Part shown: in pieces, positions 14,870 to 23,798 of the stretch
Layout of the letters: every line of letters starts with the position of its first letter
How positions within the stretch are numbered: the first letter of the stretch is position 1
From: UBA5026 sp949065595
GTDB taxonomy: Bacteria; Bacillota_I; Bacilli_A; RF39; UBA660
Assembly (NCBI GenBank): GCA_949065595.1
Contig: CARSXK010000010.1
Coordinates: forward strand, 1-40,674
DNA: 40,674 bases
Direction of reading: 5' to 3'
Notes under the pieces: model-generated
Database searches by the model: none
What the model saw: the letters and a program-made list of their open reading frames with translations, nothing else
What the model was told of the DNA's origin: nothing
Position numbers and translations under genes: made by a program

Positions 14870-16852
14870 TTATCTACCCAAATTATTCAAAAATTCTGTC
14901 TCATTCCATATCGTAAGCCCCAAATTTTTTGCTTTATCATATTTGCTTCCGGGATCTTTTCCTACTAAAACTACACTCGTTTTTTTAGTTACACTGCTGG
15001 TTACTTTTCCACCACGTCCTTCGATTTCTTCACTGGCTTCTTCTCTTGTCATCTGTTCTAATGTTCCTGTTAACACAAATGTTTTATCCTGAAATACTTC
15101 ATTTGAAATGGTTCTAGTACCATGGTATTCCATCGTCAAGCCTAACTCTTTTAGTTCCTTAATCAGTTGTATATTTTTCTCATCATGTATGTATTCTACG
15201 ATACTTTTTGCAATCATTTGTCCAATATTATCAATTGCAATCAATTCTTCATATGTTGCTTGTAAGAAACGGTCCATTGTTTGATAATAATGTGCTAAAA
15301 TTTTGGCAGTTTTTTTGCCTACATAACGAATCCCTATCGCAAATAATAAACGGTCCAATGCGTTTTTTTTACTATTTTCAATACTTTCCAATAAATTGGT
15401 GATACTTTTTGAACCAAATCCTTCCAATTCCATTAATTCTTCTTTATGATTTTTTAAAAAATAAAAGTCTGTAAATGTTTTCAAATAACCCATGTTATAA
15501 AAATCTTCTATAATACGTTCTCCAAATCCATCAATATACATTGCATCTCTAGAAACAAAATGAATTAAACTTTCGATGTGTCTAGCAGGACAATGTTCAT
15601 TTAAACAAAAATGATGAGCTTCTTTTTTCACTAAATTTGTCCCACACATTGGACATTCAGTAATCATTTCAAATGGAATTGCATTTTCTTTTCTTCGCTC
15701 TAATTTCACTTCTACTACTTCTGGTATCACATCACCAGCTTTTCGAATGGATACCACATCGCCAATACGTACATCCTTTTCATTGCAATAATCTTCATTG
15801 TGCAACGTTGCCTTTGATACCAAGGAACCCGCAACATGAACAGGGGAAAAAATAGCATTTGGTGTTATCTTACCTGTTCTTCCTACTGTAAATTTAATTT
15901 CTTTTAGTGTAGTCAATACCTCAATCGCTGGAAATTTATAAGCGATTCCCCATCTTGGTACTCTAGAAGTAAATCCAAGTTTTTTTTCATCTGACAAACG
16001 ATTCACTTTCAATACCACACCATCTATCTCATAAGGAAGATCTGCCCTTTTTTGAGAAAGATCATCAATCACTGCAATGATTTCTCCTACCGTGTGTACT
16101 ACTTTATTTAGTTTATCATTGGTTACAAATCCTAATTCCTTTAAAAATTCCAATGATTCTGATTGCGTTTTAATTCCATAATCTTCTGGATTTGGTAAAA
16201 AATATGCCATAAAATCCAAATTTCTAGAAGCGGTAATTTTACTATCCAATTGTCTTACAGATCCTGCTGCGGCATTTCTTGGATTGGCAAACAGTGGTTC
16301 TTTTTTCTTTTCCCTTTCTAGATTGGCTTTTTCAAAGGAAACTTTGCTCATATAAATCTCGCCACGTACTTCAATATCAATATCCTTTTTTAAATGCAGA
16401 GGGACTGACTTGATGGTTTTTACATTATTTGTAATATCCTCACCTGTAATCCCATCTCCCCTAGTAGCAGCACAAACAAGAACGCCACTTTTATAGATAA
16501 GAGACCCTGATAACCCATCCATTTTAGGTTCTATTGTATAAGTAGGATTGAAAATCACCTTACGAATACGTTCATCAAATGCCACTATTTCTTCTTCATT
16601 AAAAATATCATCAAAAGAGAGCATTGGTAATTGATGCGTTACTTTTGCAAACTTATCTAGTACTTCACCGCCAACACGATTGGTGGGGGAATCTTCTTGT
16701 TTGAGTTCAGGATATTTTTCCTCTAATGATAGTAATTCTTTATAATAATCATCATATTCTTGGTCTGTTATAGTAGGATTATCTAATACGTAATATTGAT
16801 AACTTGCTTCATTAATCATTTGAATGAGTTCTTTTATCCTGTTTTCTATCAT
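14870..16852 (-). CDS. ligA: NAD-dependent DNA ligase LigA
   Basis: It seals nicks in replication and repair using NAD+. Domain order is complete in 660 aa: an Ia domain (YYVLDNPTITDQEYDDYY), the adenylation domain with the AMP-accepting lysine in KMDGL (near 110), an OB fold, a four-Cys zinc finger (CPMCG...CLNEHCPAR near 400), helix-hairpin-helix repeats (LEGFGSKSITNL) and a C-terminal BRCT domain (FVLTGTLEQMTREEA...GGKVTSSVTKKTSVVLVG). I use ATG 16852, which has GGTG six bases upstream; the ATG at 16864 overlaps that ribosome binding site. It follows pcrA as in Bacillus, but a terminator and its own promoter separate them. Confidence 0.97.
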   Translation of the reverse strand: MIENRIKELIQMINEASYQYYVLDNPTITDQEYDDYYKELLSLEEKYPELKQEDSPTNRVGGEVLDKFAKVTHQLPMLSFDDIFNEEEIVAFDERIRKVIFNPTYTIEPKMDGLSGSLIYKSGVLVCAATRGDGITGEDITNNVKTIKSVPLHLKKDIDIEVRGEIYMSKVSFEKANLEREKKKEPLFANPRNAAAGSVRQLDSKITASRNLDFMAYFLPNPEDYGIKTQSESLEFLKELGFVTNDKLNKVVHTVGEIIAVIDDLSQKRADLPYEIDGVVLKVNRLSDEKKLGFTSRVPRWGIAYKFPAIEVLTTLKEIKFTVGRTGKITPNAIFSPVHVAGSLVSKATLHNEDYCNEKDVRIGDVVSIRKAGDVIPEVVEVKLERRKENAIPFEMITECPMCGTNLVKKEAHHFCLNEHCPARHIESLIHFVSRDAMYIDGFGERIIEDFYNMGYLKTFTDFYFLKNHKEELMELEGFGSKSITNLLESIENSKKNALDRLLFAIGIRYVGKKTAKILAHYYQTMDRFLQATYEELIAIDNIGQMIAKSIVEYIHDEKNIQLIKELKELGLTMEYHGTRTISNEVFQDKTFVLTGTLEQMTREEASEEIEGRGGKVTSSVTKKTSVVLVGKDPGSKYDKAKNLGLTIWNETEFLNNLGR

Positions 16853-16868
16853 GTTTATCACCATTCTT

Positions 16869-16886
16869 ATTATACCAAATATTTGG
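16869..16886 (-). promoter_or_regulatory. Extended -10 promoter with palindromic spacer for ligA
   Basis: On the minus strand TGGTATAAT (TG-n-TATAAT; -10 at 16874-16869) directly follows a perfect 12-bp palindrome, CCAAATATTTGG (16875-16886). The -35 match is poor. A palindrome in the spacer next to the -10 could be an operator, but AT-rich palindromes also arise by chance. Confidence 0.5.
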
Positions 16887-17106
16887 TTGTCTAAAAATAT
16901 ATTTTGATATTTCGCAAATATTATCTGCTTGGTAGTGGTAGAATGGGGTATGATAATTTTAAATTCAAGAAGTGCAAAAGTTTTTCAATTTATTTACACA
17001 TCGTTTGAAACTTATAAAAGCTTCTATTTGCAATGAAAGAAATGGATGAGTGCATTCCTCTCGAATCTGAAAATATATCATTTAAAAAGCAAATAACTGA
17101 TAAGCT
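16887..17106. other. Intergenic region, no gene recognised
   Basis: About 220 bases between the ligA promoter and the terminator of the pcrA transcript. Two short plus-strand frames (28 and about 43 codons, starting near 16950 and 17043) have no ribosome binding site or recognisable product. They may be decayed sequence. Confidence 0.4.
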
Positions 17107-17134
17107 AAAAAACTTGATTGATTTCAAGTTTTTT
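17107..17134 (-). terminator. Terminator of the pcrA transcript
   Basis: A perfect 11-bp stem (AAAAAACTTGA with TCAAGTTTTTT) around a 6-base loop. On the minus strand it overlaps the stop codon of the 51-aa gene ending at 17133. It ends the long transcript that begins near 24940. Confidence 0.75.
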
Positions 17135-17288
17135 AGTTTTTGTGTAATGCACTATACACCATATAAAATATAAGTAATCCTCCAAAGAATAAACCAATCC
17201 ATAAAATGGGATTACTTTGGTTAGCAATAATCCAATCTTGGAATTTTTTTGCACCATCATTCATAAAATCAACAACATTCAATAACAT
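17133..17288 (-). CDS. 51-aa single-span membrane protein downstream of pcrA
   Basis: The peptide has an N-terminal amphipathic segment (NVVDFMNDGAKKFQDWI) and one membrane helix (about 28-47, PILWIGLFFGGLLIFYMVYSA) followed by a short basic tail. The ATG at 17288 follows the pcrA stop by one base, and GGTGA within the last pcrA codons gives a proper ribosome binding site. Start, ribosome site, tight coupling and a terminator at its stop codon together support a real gene. Function unknown. Confidence 0.65.
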   Translation of the reverse strand: MLLNVVDFMNDGAKKFQDWIIANQSNPILWIGLFFGGLLIFYMVYSALHKN

Positions 17289-17289
17289 A

Positions 17290-19383
17290 TTATTCACCCG
17301 ATACCTTTCTATAGGTTTTATGTCCTTTCAATAGTTTTTTAATGCCATGTGGATGTGGAAAGGCAACTGTTAAAATACTAGTTTCTATTCCAACAATTAC
17401 ACCAATTCCAAAGGTTTCATGCATAATTTTCTCACCCATATGATACACAATAGAAGTATCCATATTATTTTCTTTGGGAAGCTGTATTTTGGGTTGTATT
17501 TTATCTTCTGTATCAATATCCAAATCATTTTCATCAATTTCATCAATAAATCGACTTGGCATATTGTAACTCATATCTCCAAAGATGGTTCTTCTTCTTG
17601 CATTGACCAAATGAAGTGTTTTTTTAGCCCTTGTAACAGCTACATAACAAAGTCTTCGTTCTTCTTCAATTTGCTCCATATCCATAAGAGAATTGCTATG
17701 GGGAAAAATTCCTTCCTCCATTCCGATTAAAAAAACATGATCAAATTCAAGCCCTTTGGCAGAATGTACTGTCATAAGGGTTATTACATCTACATTGTTC
17801 TTATGTTCTTCCATATCGGATACAAGACTAATTTCATTCAAAAAGTCTTCTAATGATATAATACCATTTTTTTCCTCAAATGTTTTAGTAATTGTCTTAA
17901 ATTCTTCCAAATTTTCTAATCGAATATCTGCTTCTAATGTTTTTTCATGCTCTAATTCTTCTTTTATACCTGTTTTTTCTAAAATTAAGTCGACGAGTTC
18001 TGTTAAGGAACAATCTATTTTTTGAATGGATTGTATTAAATTTTTAAATGTGAGTAGTTTTCCTTCTGTAATCGCATCAAATAGACTGCTATTTTCACTC
18101 ATTGCTTTTTGTCCTAATGATTCTAATGTTTTTTCTCCAATTCCTCTTTTGGGAACATTGACCACTCGCATAAAAGAAACATCATCATTTGGATTATATA
18201 TTAATTTTAAATAACAAATTAAATCTTTAATTTCTTTTCGGTTATAAAAGTAAAAACTCCCAACTACTTTATAGGGAATATTTTCTTTTAAAAGCATTTC
18301 TTCCACATTTCTTGATTGTGCATTGGTTCGATAAAGTACCGCAATTTCTTTTTCTTTTACACCTTGTTTTCGCAACTTTTCAATTTCATTCATTACATAA
18401 AAGGCTTCATCTTTTTCATTTTCAGCTTTGTGATATTTAATCTTAATACCTTCCTCATTTGACGTCCAAAGTCTTTTTTCTTTTCGTTGTTTGTTATTTT
18501 GAATAATACAATTAGCAACATTCAAAATATTTTTAGTAGAACGATAATTTTCTTCTAATAAAATTACTTTGGTATCTTTGAAATCTTTTTCAAAATTTAA
18601 AATATTTTTATAATTCGCCCCCCGCCATGCATAAATGGCTTGAGAGTCATCTCCTACTACACATATATTTTTATCTTTTGCACTTAACATTTTGGTTAAT
18701 ACATATTGTGCCTCATTGGTATCTTGATATTCATCAATTAAGATATATTCAAATTTTTCTTGGTATTTTTTTAAAATTTCTGGATGAGTTTTAAAAAGTT
18801 CTATTGGTTTCATCAATAAATCATCAAAATCAAAGGAATTGTTTGTTTTTAATTTTTTTTCATACCGTTCATATACTTTGACAACGACTTCTTCATAGGT
18901 GGTAGCTGCATATTTTTCATATTCTTTCGCATTCATGAGTTCATTCTTCGCACCGCTTATTTTATTACGAATGGCTTTGGGATTATATTCCTTTGGGTCA
19001 TAATTTAATTCTTTGATGATTTTTTTGATAATGGTTAAAGTATCATCGCTATCCATTATGGTAAAATTGGGTTTATATCCTAGCACATCATAATTTTCTT
19101 TCATCAACTGTAATCCAAAAGAATGAAATGTAGAAATTTGGATTTTATATGCAATGGGTCCTAACATAGCTAACACACGTTCTTTCATTTCCTGTGCTGC
19201 TTTATTGGTAAAAGTAATTGCTAAAATATGACTTGGACTTATATTTTTTTCTTGCACCAAGTATGCAACACGGGTGGTTAATACTCTTGTTTTGCCACTC
19301 CCTGCTCCAGCAATGACTAAAACTGGTCCTTCTGTTGTAATAACAGCTTCTTTCTGACTTTCATTTAAAAAATCTAAATTCAT
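17290..19383 (-). CDS. pcrA: ATP-dependent DNA helicase PcrA (UvrD/Rep family)
   Basis: A superfamily 1A 3'-5' helicase used in repair, plasmid rolling-circle replication and displacement of RecA and RNA polymerase. Motifs are intact: Q motif (LNESQKEAV, 6-14), Walker A AGAGSGKT near 27, ILIDEYQDTN near 218, GDDSQAIYAWRGA near 246, LEENYRS, and VTLMTVHSAKGLEF-type motif V near 555. The 697-aa length is slightly short of Bacillus PcrA (739) because of a reduced C-terminal tail. The ATG overlaps the stop of the ABC exporter gene (ATGA), so it is translated from the glycan operon message. Confidence 0.96.
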   Translation of the reverse strand: MNLDFLNESQKEAVITTEGPVLVIAGAGSGKTRVLTTRVAYLVQEKNISPSHILAITFTNKAAQEMKERVLAMLGPIAYKIQISTFHSFGLQLMKENYDVLGYKPNFTIMDSDDTLTIIKKIIKELNYDPKEYNPKAIRNKISGAKNELMNAKEYEKYAATTYEEVVVKVYERYEKKLKTNNSFDFDDLLMKPIELFKTHPEILKKYQEKFEYILIDEYQDTNEAQYVLTKMLSAKDKNICVVGDDSQAIYAWRGANYKNILNFEKDFKDTKVILLEENYRSTKNILNVANCIIQNNKQRKEKRLWTSNEEGIKIKYHKAENEKDEAFYVMNEIEKLRKQGVKEKEIAVLYRTNAQSRNVEEMLLKENIPYKVVGSFYFYNRKEIKDLICYLKLIYNPNDDVSFMRVVNVPKRGIGEKTLESLGQKAMSENSSLFDAITEGKLLTFKNLIQSIQKIDCSLTELVDLILEKTGIKEELEHEKTLEADIRLENLEEFKTITKTFEEKNGIISLEDFLNEISLVSDMEEHKNNVDVITLMTVHSAKGLEFDHVFLIGMEEGIFPHSNSLMDMEQIEEERRLCYVAVTRAKKTLHLVNARRRTIFGDMSYNMPSRFIDEIDENDLDIDTEDKIQPKIQLPKENNMDTSIVYHMGEKIMHETFGIGVIVGIETSILTVAFPHPHGIKKLLKGHKTYRKVSGE

Positions 19384-21107
19384 GAAATCACTTCCTCTTG
19401 TGTATATAAATCACGGTAAATTTTTGATGTTTCTAATAACGCTTCATGTGTACCTTCTGCTACTATTTTTCCTTTATCTAATACAAATATTTTGTCACAA
19501 TCTATAATTGTACTTAAACGATGAGCAATTACGATAATCGTTTTATTTTTTCCAATATTTTTTAAGGTATTTTGAATTTTCATTTGTGTTGTATTATCTA
19601 ACGCACTGGTAGCCTCATCTAATAAAATAATAGGTGTATTTTTTACAAGAGCACGCGCTATCGCAAGTCGTTGTTTTTCTCCACCACTAAAGTTTACTCC
19701 GCCTTCTCCAACAATGGTATCGTACTGATTGGGAAGACTTTCTATCCGTTCATCTAAACAAACTAGTTTACAGATTTCTTTCATATCTTTTGTTTTCAAT
19801 TTAGGATTTGCCAACATTAAGTTTTCCTTGATGGTTAAATGAAAGAGATAAGGATTTTGACCAATGACTGCAATATTATTACGAATACTTTCTTCTGTGA
19901 GTTCTGCAATGGAATAATCATCTATATAGATATTTCCTTTCTCTACATCATATAACTTTGATAACAAATTAAATATGGTTGTTTTTCCACTCCCACTCTT
20001 TCCTACGAATGCTACTGTTTGCTTCTCTTCTATTTTAAAATTAATTTTCTTTAAAACATTAGATTCTTGATATCCAAAAGCAACCTGTTCAAATTGGATA
20101 TTACCTGTTAATTTCTTTGGTTTTTTTGTTCCATATTTTTCTTGCTCATAAGTCTCGCTATCCATTAACTCTAGAACCCTTTCGGCGTATAAATTAAATG
20201 TACTTAATTTTTCCGCTAAATTAGATGTATTAATCACAAAAGAATAGATATTGCTACGATACATCCATAGTATTAGGTAGTTAGTAGCCGATAAACTCCC
20301 TTTGATAACCAAATATCCCCCTAATATTAAAAGTAAAAAGGATAATGTTTCCCTTGTAGAATAGTATAGTGCCCAATACAAGTAGGTTTGTTTATTGGTT
20401 TCCAATCTCTTAGCAAAATTTTTTTGAAAGGTATCTTCTACATAGCCTAAATAGGTTGATTTTAAATCTAATAATTTAATATCTTTTGTTCCCTGTACGA
20501 GATTATTCAATACTGTTGTATTTTGTTCATTAATCTTTTTATTTTCTTTTCGTCTTCGCACTAAAACAGAAATACGATATTTTTGAATTAGAAATAAAAT
20601 TAAAATAGCAATTGTATAAAATAGACCTATAGTAGGATGAATCCAATAAACATAGAAAATAATTCCTATGTTTGTAATAATTCCAATCACATAATCTTGA
20701 ATATCGGTAAATAGTTCTGTAATATCACTTGGATCATTTTTGATTCTCTCTAAAAACACACCTGATTCATTTTGATCTAACACTTTACTTTTGATTTTAA
20801 CATAGGCGTTACAAACTTTCATACGGATATTTAAAATAGACCGAAATTTTACACTAGAAAATAAGACATTGGATAGATAGTGAAATAGTTGCATAATCAA
20901 CCTTAACATTAATAGAATGAGTGCTAAAACAATTGCTTTTTCTAAACGCAGTTGTGTAATATACGTTACAATATTGGCATCTATTATTGGTTCTATAAAA
21001 CTCATAGAACTTGTAATAATACCTAAAATTCCAATGAGTATAAACTGCTTACGAAAACCATGAAAAAATATTCTACATTTTATCAAAAAATTATATTTTC
21101 TTTTCAT
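19380..21107 (-). CDS. ABC exporter, fused permease and ATPase
   Basis: A half-transporter of 575 aa with an N-terminal six-helix permease (about residues 18-310) and a C-terminal ATPase. All catalytic motifs are intact: Walker A GKSGSGKTT near 366, Q-loop IGQNPYLF, signature FSGGEKQRLAIARAL, Walker B IILLDEATSALD and H-loop IVIAHRLST. The MsbA/LmrA-like architecture suggests a homodimer or a dimer with another half transporter. The substrate is unknown; the glycan operon context suggests a lipid-linked saccharide or cell-wall precursor. It is coupled to pcrA by a 4-base overlap. It is the intact counterpart of the degenerate gene at 34104-35771. Confidence 0.92.
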   Translation of the reverse strand: MKRKYNFLIKCRIFFHGFRKQFILIGILGIITSSMSFIEPIIDANIVTYITQLRLEKAIVLALILLMLRLIMQLFHYLSNVLFSSVKFRSILNIRMKVCNAYVKIKSKVLDQNESGVFLERIKNDPSDITELFTDIQDYVIGIITNIGIIFYVYWIHPTIGLFYTIAILILFLIQKYRISVLVRRRKENKKINEQNTTVLNNLVQGTKDIKLLDLKSTYLGYVEDTFQKNFAKRLETNKQTYLYWALYYSTRETLSFLLLILGGYLVIKGSLSATNYLILWMYRSNIYSFVINTSNLAEKLSTFNLYAERVLELMDSETYEQEKYGTKKPKKLTGNIQFEQVAFGYQESNVLKKINFKIEEKQTVAFVGKSGSGKTTIFNLLSKLYDVEKGNIYIDDYSIAELTEESIRNNIAVIGQNPYLFHLTIKENLMLANPKLKTKDMKEICKLVCLDERIESLPNQYDTIVGEGGVNFSGGEKQRLAIARALVKNTPIILLDEATSALDNTTQMKIQNTLKNIGKNKTIIVIAHRLSTIIDCDKIFVLDKGKIVAEGTHEALLETSKIYRDLYTQEEVIS

Positions 21108-21123
21108 TTTTCACAATAACCTT

Positions 21124-21576
21124 TTATCTTGACTTTCCATCTTGATAATGGTTTAAATGATCTTTTATTATATCAACATTCCCTTTTAAGGCTTTACAAC
21201 TTATTTCACCATTTGTTTTAGCAATATCATACCAAATTCGGCATATATTTACACCTTCAAATAATGTTAACATATCTTCTATTGTTTGGAGATGAAACTC
21301 TGTAGGTTTTTCTGGAAACATAACTAGAATAGATTTTCCTTCTTTTTTAAATGTATCTGGTTGATAAGAAGTCGTATCTAATGTTACGATATTACCACAC
21401 AATACGGAAGATAAGCACATATCTTGTAGTTCTTTACTCGCTAAATATTGCATTTCTCGATTTTCAACATATAATTGTGATTGATTATAGTCATTTTCAG
21501 TGTGCGAAACAATGTCATAACTATTTTGTTTATCTCCATGTACTATTAAATTTTTAAAAATCAATTTTTGAATCAT
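21124..21576 (-). CDS. Hypothetical protein in glycan operon
   Basis: Not recognised. 150 aa, soluble, without signal peptide or membrane helix. It has a segment KEGKSILVMFPEKPTEFHLQTIEDML and three cysteines in the second half. The start codon overlaps the GT2 stop (ATGA), and the ABC exporter gene follows 16 bases later, so it is translated with the operon. Confidence 0.7.
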   Translation of the reverse strand: MIQKLIFKNLIVHGDKQNSYDIVSHTENDYNQSQLYVENREMQYLASKELQDMCLSSVLCGNIVTLDTTSYQPDTFKKEGKSILVMFPEKPTEFHLQTIEDMLTLFEGVNICRIWYDIAKTNGEISCKALKGNVDIIKDHLNHYQDGKSR

Positions 21577-22514
21577 ATAGCATCCTCTGTTTCTTTTACA
21601 ATATAAATTGGTCTATTTTTCGTTTCTAAATAGGTTTTGGATAAATATTGCCCCATGATTCCAGTACAGAACAATTGAATGCCACCAACGAAGAAAATAA
21701 TGCAAACGGTAGAAGGCCATCCACCTGTTGGATCTCCAAATATGAGTGTTTTTACTATGATAACAACGATTGCTATAAAAGAAATAATACAAAATAGTAA
21801 ACCAATCACACCCGATAACATCAAAGGCACTGTAGAAAAGGCGGTGATTCCATTTAAGGCATAGATAAATAGTTTCCAGAAAGACCATTTGGTTTCCCCT
21901 GCAACTCTTTCTACATTTTCGTATTCAATCCACTTGGTTTGGAATCCCACAAAGCTAAATAATCCTTTAGAATAACGATTGTATTCTTTCAAGGATAAAA
22001 TAGCATCTACTACTTGTCTTGTCATTAAACGATAATCTCTAGCACCATCTACCATCTCTACTTTTGACATACGATTGATTAATTTATAAAAACATCGTGC
22101 AAAAAAACTACGAATTTTAGGTTCTCCTTTTCTAGTAACTCGCCTTGTTCCTACCGAATCGTAGCCTTCTTTCTGAATCGCATCATACATTTCAATTAAT
22201 AATTTTGGAGGATCTTGTAAATCAGCATCCATTAGCGTAATATAATCTCCCTTGGCATATTCTAATCCTGCATACATTGCAGCTTCTTTTCCAAAATTAC
22301 GGGAAAATGATACATACCTTACGCGCTTGTCTTTTTGATGTAACTCTTTCATCAAATGTAATGTGTTGTCTTTTGAGCCATCATTTACAAATAAAAATTC
22401 AAAATTTAGATAGTCCATTTGTTTGGCTATTTTAGTAATTTCATCGTAAAAATAAGGAATGGTATCTTGTTCATTATAACAAGATACAATAACGGTTAAT
22501 AACTGTTTTTTCAT
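21573..22514 (-). CDS. Family 2 glycosyltransferase, DPM1/GtrB type, with two membrane helices
   Basis: Probably transfers a sugar from a nucleotide donor to undecaprenyl phosphate, as GtrB and dolichol-phosphate mannose synthase-like enzymes do. The N-terminal GT-A fold has VIVSCYNEQDTIPYF and the metal-binding DADLQDP motif near 95, with QW-like SKGLFSFVGFQTKW later. Two C-terminal membrane helices (about 230-255 and 268-290) fit the type. Length from ATG 22514 is 313 aa; that start has AAAGGAG upstream and follows the previous stop by one base, while the open frame extends 19 codons further. A GtrA flippase at 25275-25697 is a plausible partner. Confidence 0.9.
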   Translation of the reverse strand: MKKQLLTVIVSCYNEQDTIPYFYDEITKIAKQMDYLNFEFLFVNDGSKDNTLHLMKELHQKDKRVRYVSFSRNFGKEAAMYAGLEYAKGDYITLMDADLQDPPKLLIEMYDAIQKEGYDSVGTRRVTRKGEPKIRSFFARCFYKLINRMSKVEMVDGARDYRLMTRQVVDAILSLKEYNRYSKGLFSFVGFQTKWIEYENVERVAGETKWSFWKLFIYALNGITAFSTVPLMLSGVIGLLFCIISFIAIVVIIVKTLIFGDPTGGWPSTVCIIFFVGGIQLFCTGIMGQYLSKTYLETKNRPIYIVKETEDAI

Positions 22515-22515
22515 A

Positions 22516-23328
22516 CTAGCTTCTCCTTTTATAAAATAGACTATGGCTGATACAAGTAATGACATTGGCAATCAAGGTAACCCCTAACATCGCAAATGGA
22601 CTTTCATTACATAAATTAAACCACAATATGACTGCAATTGCAAGGAAAATGGTCCATGTAATTTCAAAGAAATAATTATGTTTCTGGTATCTACACATAA
22701 TAAATAGAATATAGGAAATGAGCCAACTAATCGAAATTGCGTCCATTAGATTCATTTTGATGGTTAAAAATAAATATAAAAGTATTTCTATAATAGTCGC
22801 ACATACAACATAAAATATATCTAACATCCTATTTTTTTGTTTATGACAGTCCGTTTTTTCTATATAATCTGTAATCATATTTAACATTTTTTCATTGCCA
22901 AGATGACATGTTTTTGGTTTAAATTGCTTTATTTTTTGAGTGGCTTCTTTTAAATCCTCTACACCATTACAACCAATTAGATATTGTTCCTGCGCAAATC
23001 TTTGAATAATTTGAATCTGATGATCATTTTCATGTTCTCCATACGCCTTTAACCTAGGTACCGCAATTATTCTTTTATTTTGTTTCATCGCATCTAGTAT
23101 GGTTCCAACACCACCATGAGTAATGATATAATCGCTTTTTTCTACATAGTTTAAAAACGCTTTCATGGGAATCATTTTGTGCACTTCCATTACATCAGAT
23201 GTATAATTGGTAGAACCTGCTTGGACAATTACTTTTTCTTTGATAGTACCATCCAATATGAGGTGTTCTACTTCTTTTAATAGTCGTTCAAATTTTTTAT
23301 CTTGTGTTCCAAGTACGACAAATATCAT
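22516..23328 (-). CDS. Alg13/PssE-like glycosyltransferase subunit with a C-terminal four-helix membrane domain
   Basis: The N-terminal ~160 residues form the C-terminal half of a GT28 fold: MIFVVLGTQDKKFERLL, VQAGSTNY, and ITHGGVGTILDAMKQNKRIIAVPR, which binds the UDP-sugar. It is the catalytic partner of the PssD/Alg14-like protein encoded just upstream. Unlike typical PssE (about 160 aa), it continues into ~100 residues with four hydrophobic helices, GtrA-like in size and topology but not clearly in sequence. Start ATG 23328 has GGGGGTGG upstream and overlaps the previous stop (ATGA). The pair probably adds a sugar to a lipid-linked repeat unit. Confidence 0.88.
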   Translation of the reverse strand: MIFVVLGTQDKKFERLLKEVEHLILDGTIKEKVIVQAGSTNYTSDVMEVHKMIPMKAFLNYVEKSDYIITHGGVGTILDAMKQNKRIIAVPRLKAYGEHENDHQIQIIQRFAQEQYLIGCNGVEDLKEATQKIKQFKPKTCHLGNEKMLNMITDYIEKTDCHKQKNRMLDIFYVVCATIIEILLYLFLTIKMNLMDAISISWLISYILFIMCRYQKHNYFFEITWTIFLAIAVILWFNLCNESPFAMLGVTLIANVITCISHSLFYKRRS

Positions 23329-23798
23329 TTGAAAATCCACCCCCCAAACTTGGATTTTGGATATACCTTTAACATACTCTCCCACTGTACAATGAATAAG
23401 TCAGCAAATAAATAGATGAGTCTTCCTGCGGCTGTTTTGTTTTCACTATTTGCAAATGTTTCAATATAAATGACTTTACTACCCATAATTTTGGCGATTG
23501 AGCACATCGGTCCTGCTGTATGAGATCCAGTGGAGATAATATAATCTGGTCTAAAACGTAAATAATGGTATAAACTGATAAAACAATTGGCAAGTAAAAT
23601 AAATGGATAAAGGATCATATTGTGCCTTGTTCCATACAACAAATAAGAGGTCTTTTTGGGATACTTTTCTTTTAAAAATTGGGTTGCGACTGTCTTTTCT
23701 GTCATAAGGTAAGAATCATACTTTGAAAATAAAGGCTCTAATTGTAATAATTCATTGAGATGCCCTCCTTGACTAGAAATCCATAATACTTTTTTCAT
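23325..23798 (-). CDS. Alg14/PssD-like glycosyltransferase subunit
   Basis: The membrane-recruiting half of a two-protein glycosyltransferase. It starts with LWISSQGGHLNELLQL, has a hydrophobic helix near 60-80, and contains the Alg14 segment PDYIISTGSHTAGPMCSIAKIMGSKVIYIETFA. It ends WESMLKVYPKSKFGGWIF, typical of PssD/EpsE-like proteins. Length 157 aa from ATG 23798, chosen because AAAGGA precedes it; the start overlaps the previous stop (ATGA). The partner is encoded next, again with ATGA overlap. Confidence 0.92.
   Translation of the reverse strand: MKKVLWISSQGGHLNELLQLEPLFSKYDSYLMTEKTVATQFLKEKYPKKTSYLLYGTRHNMILYPFILLANCFISLYHYLRFRPDYIISTGSHTAGPMCSIAKIMGSKVIYIETFANSENKTAAGRLIYLFADLFIVQWESMLKVYPKSKFGGWIFK

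Noticed and set aside
21613..21888. 91-codon minus-strand frame inside the GT2 gene
   Set aside because: Alternative frame of a well-supported glycosyltransferase.
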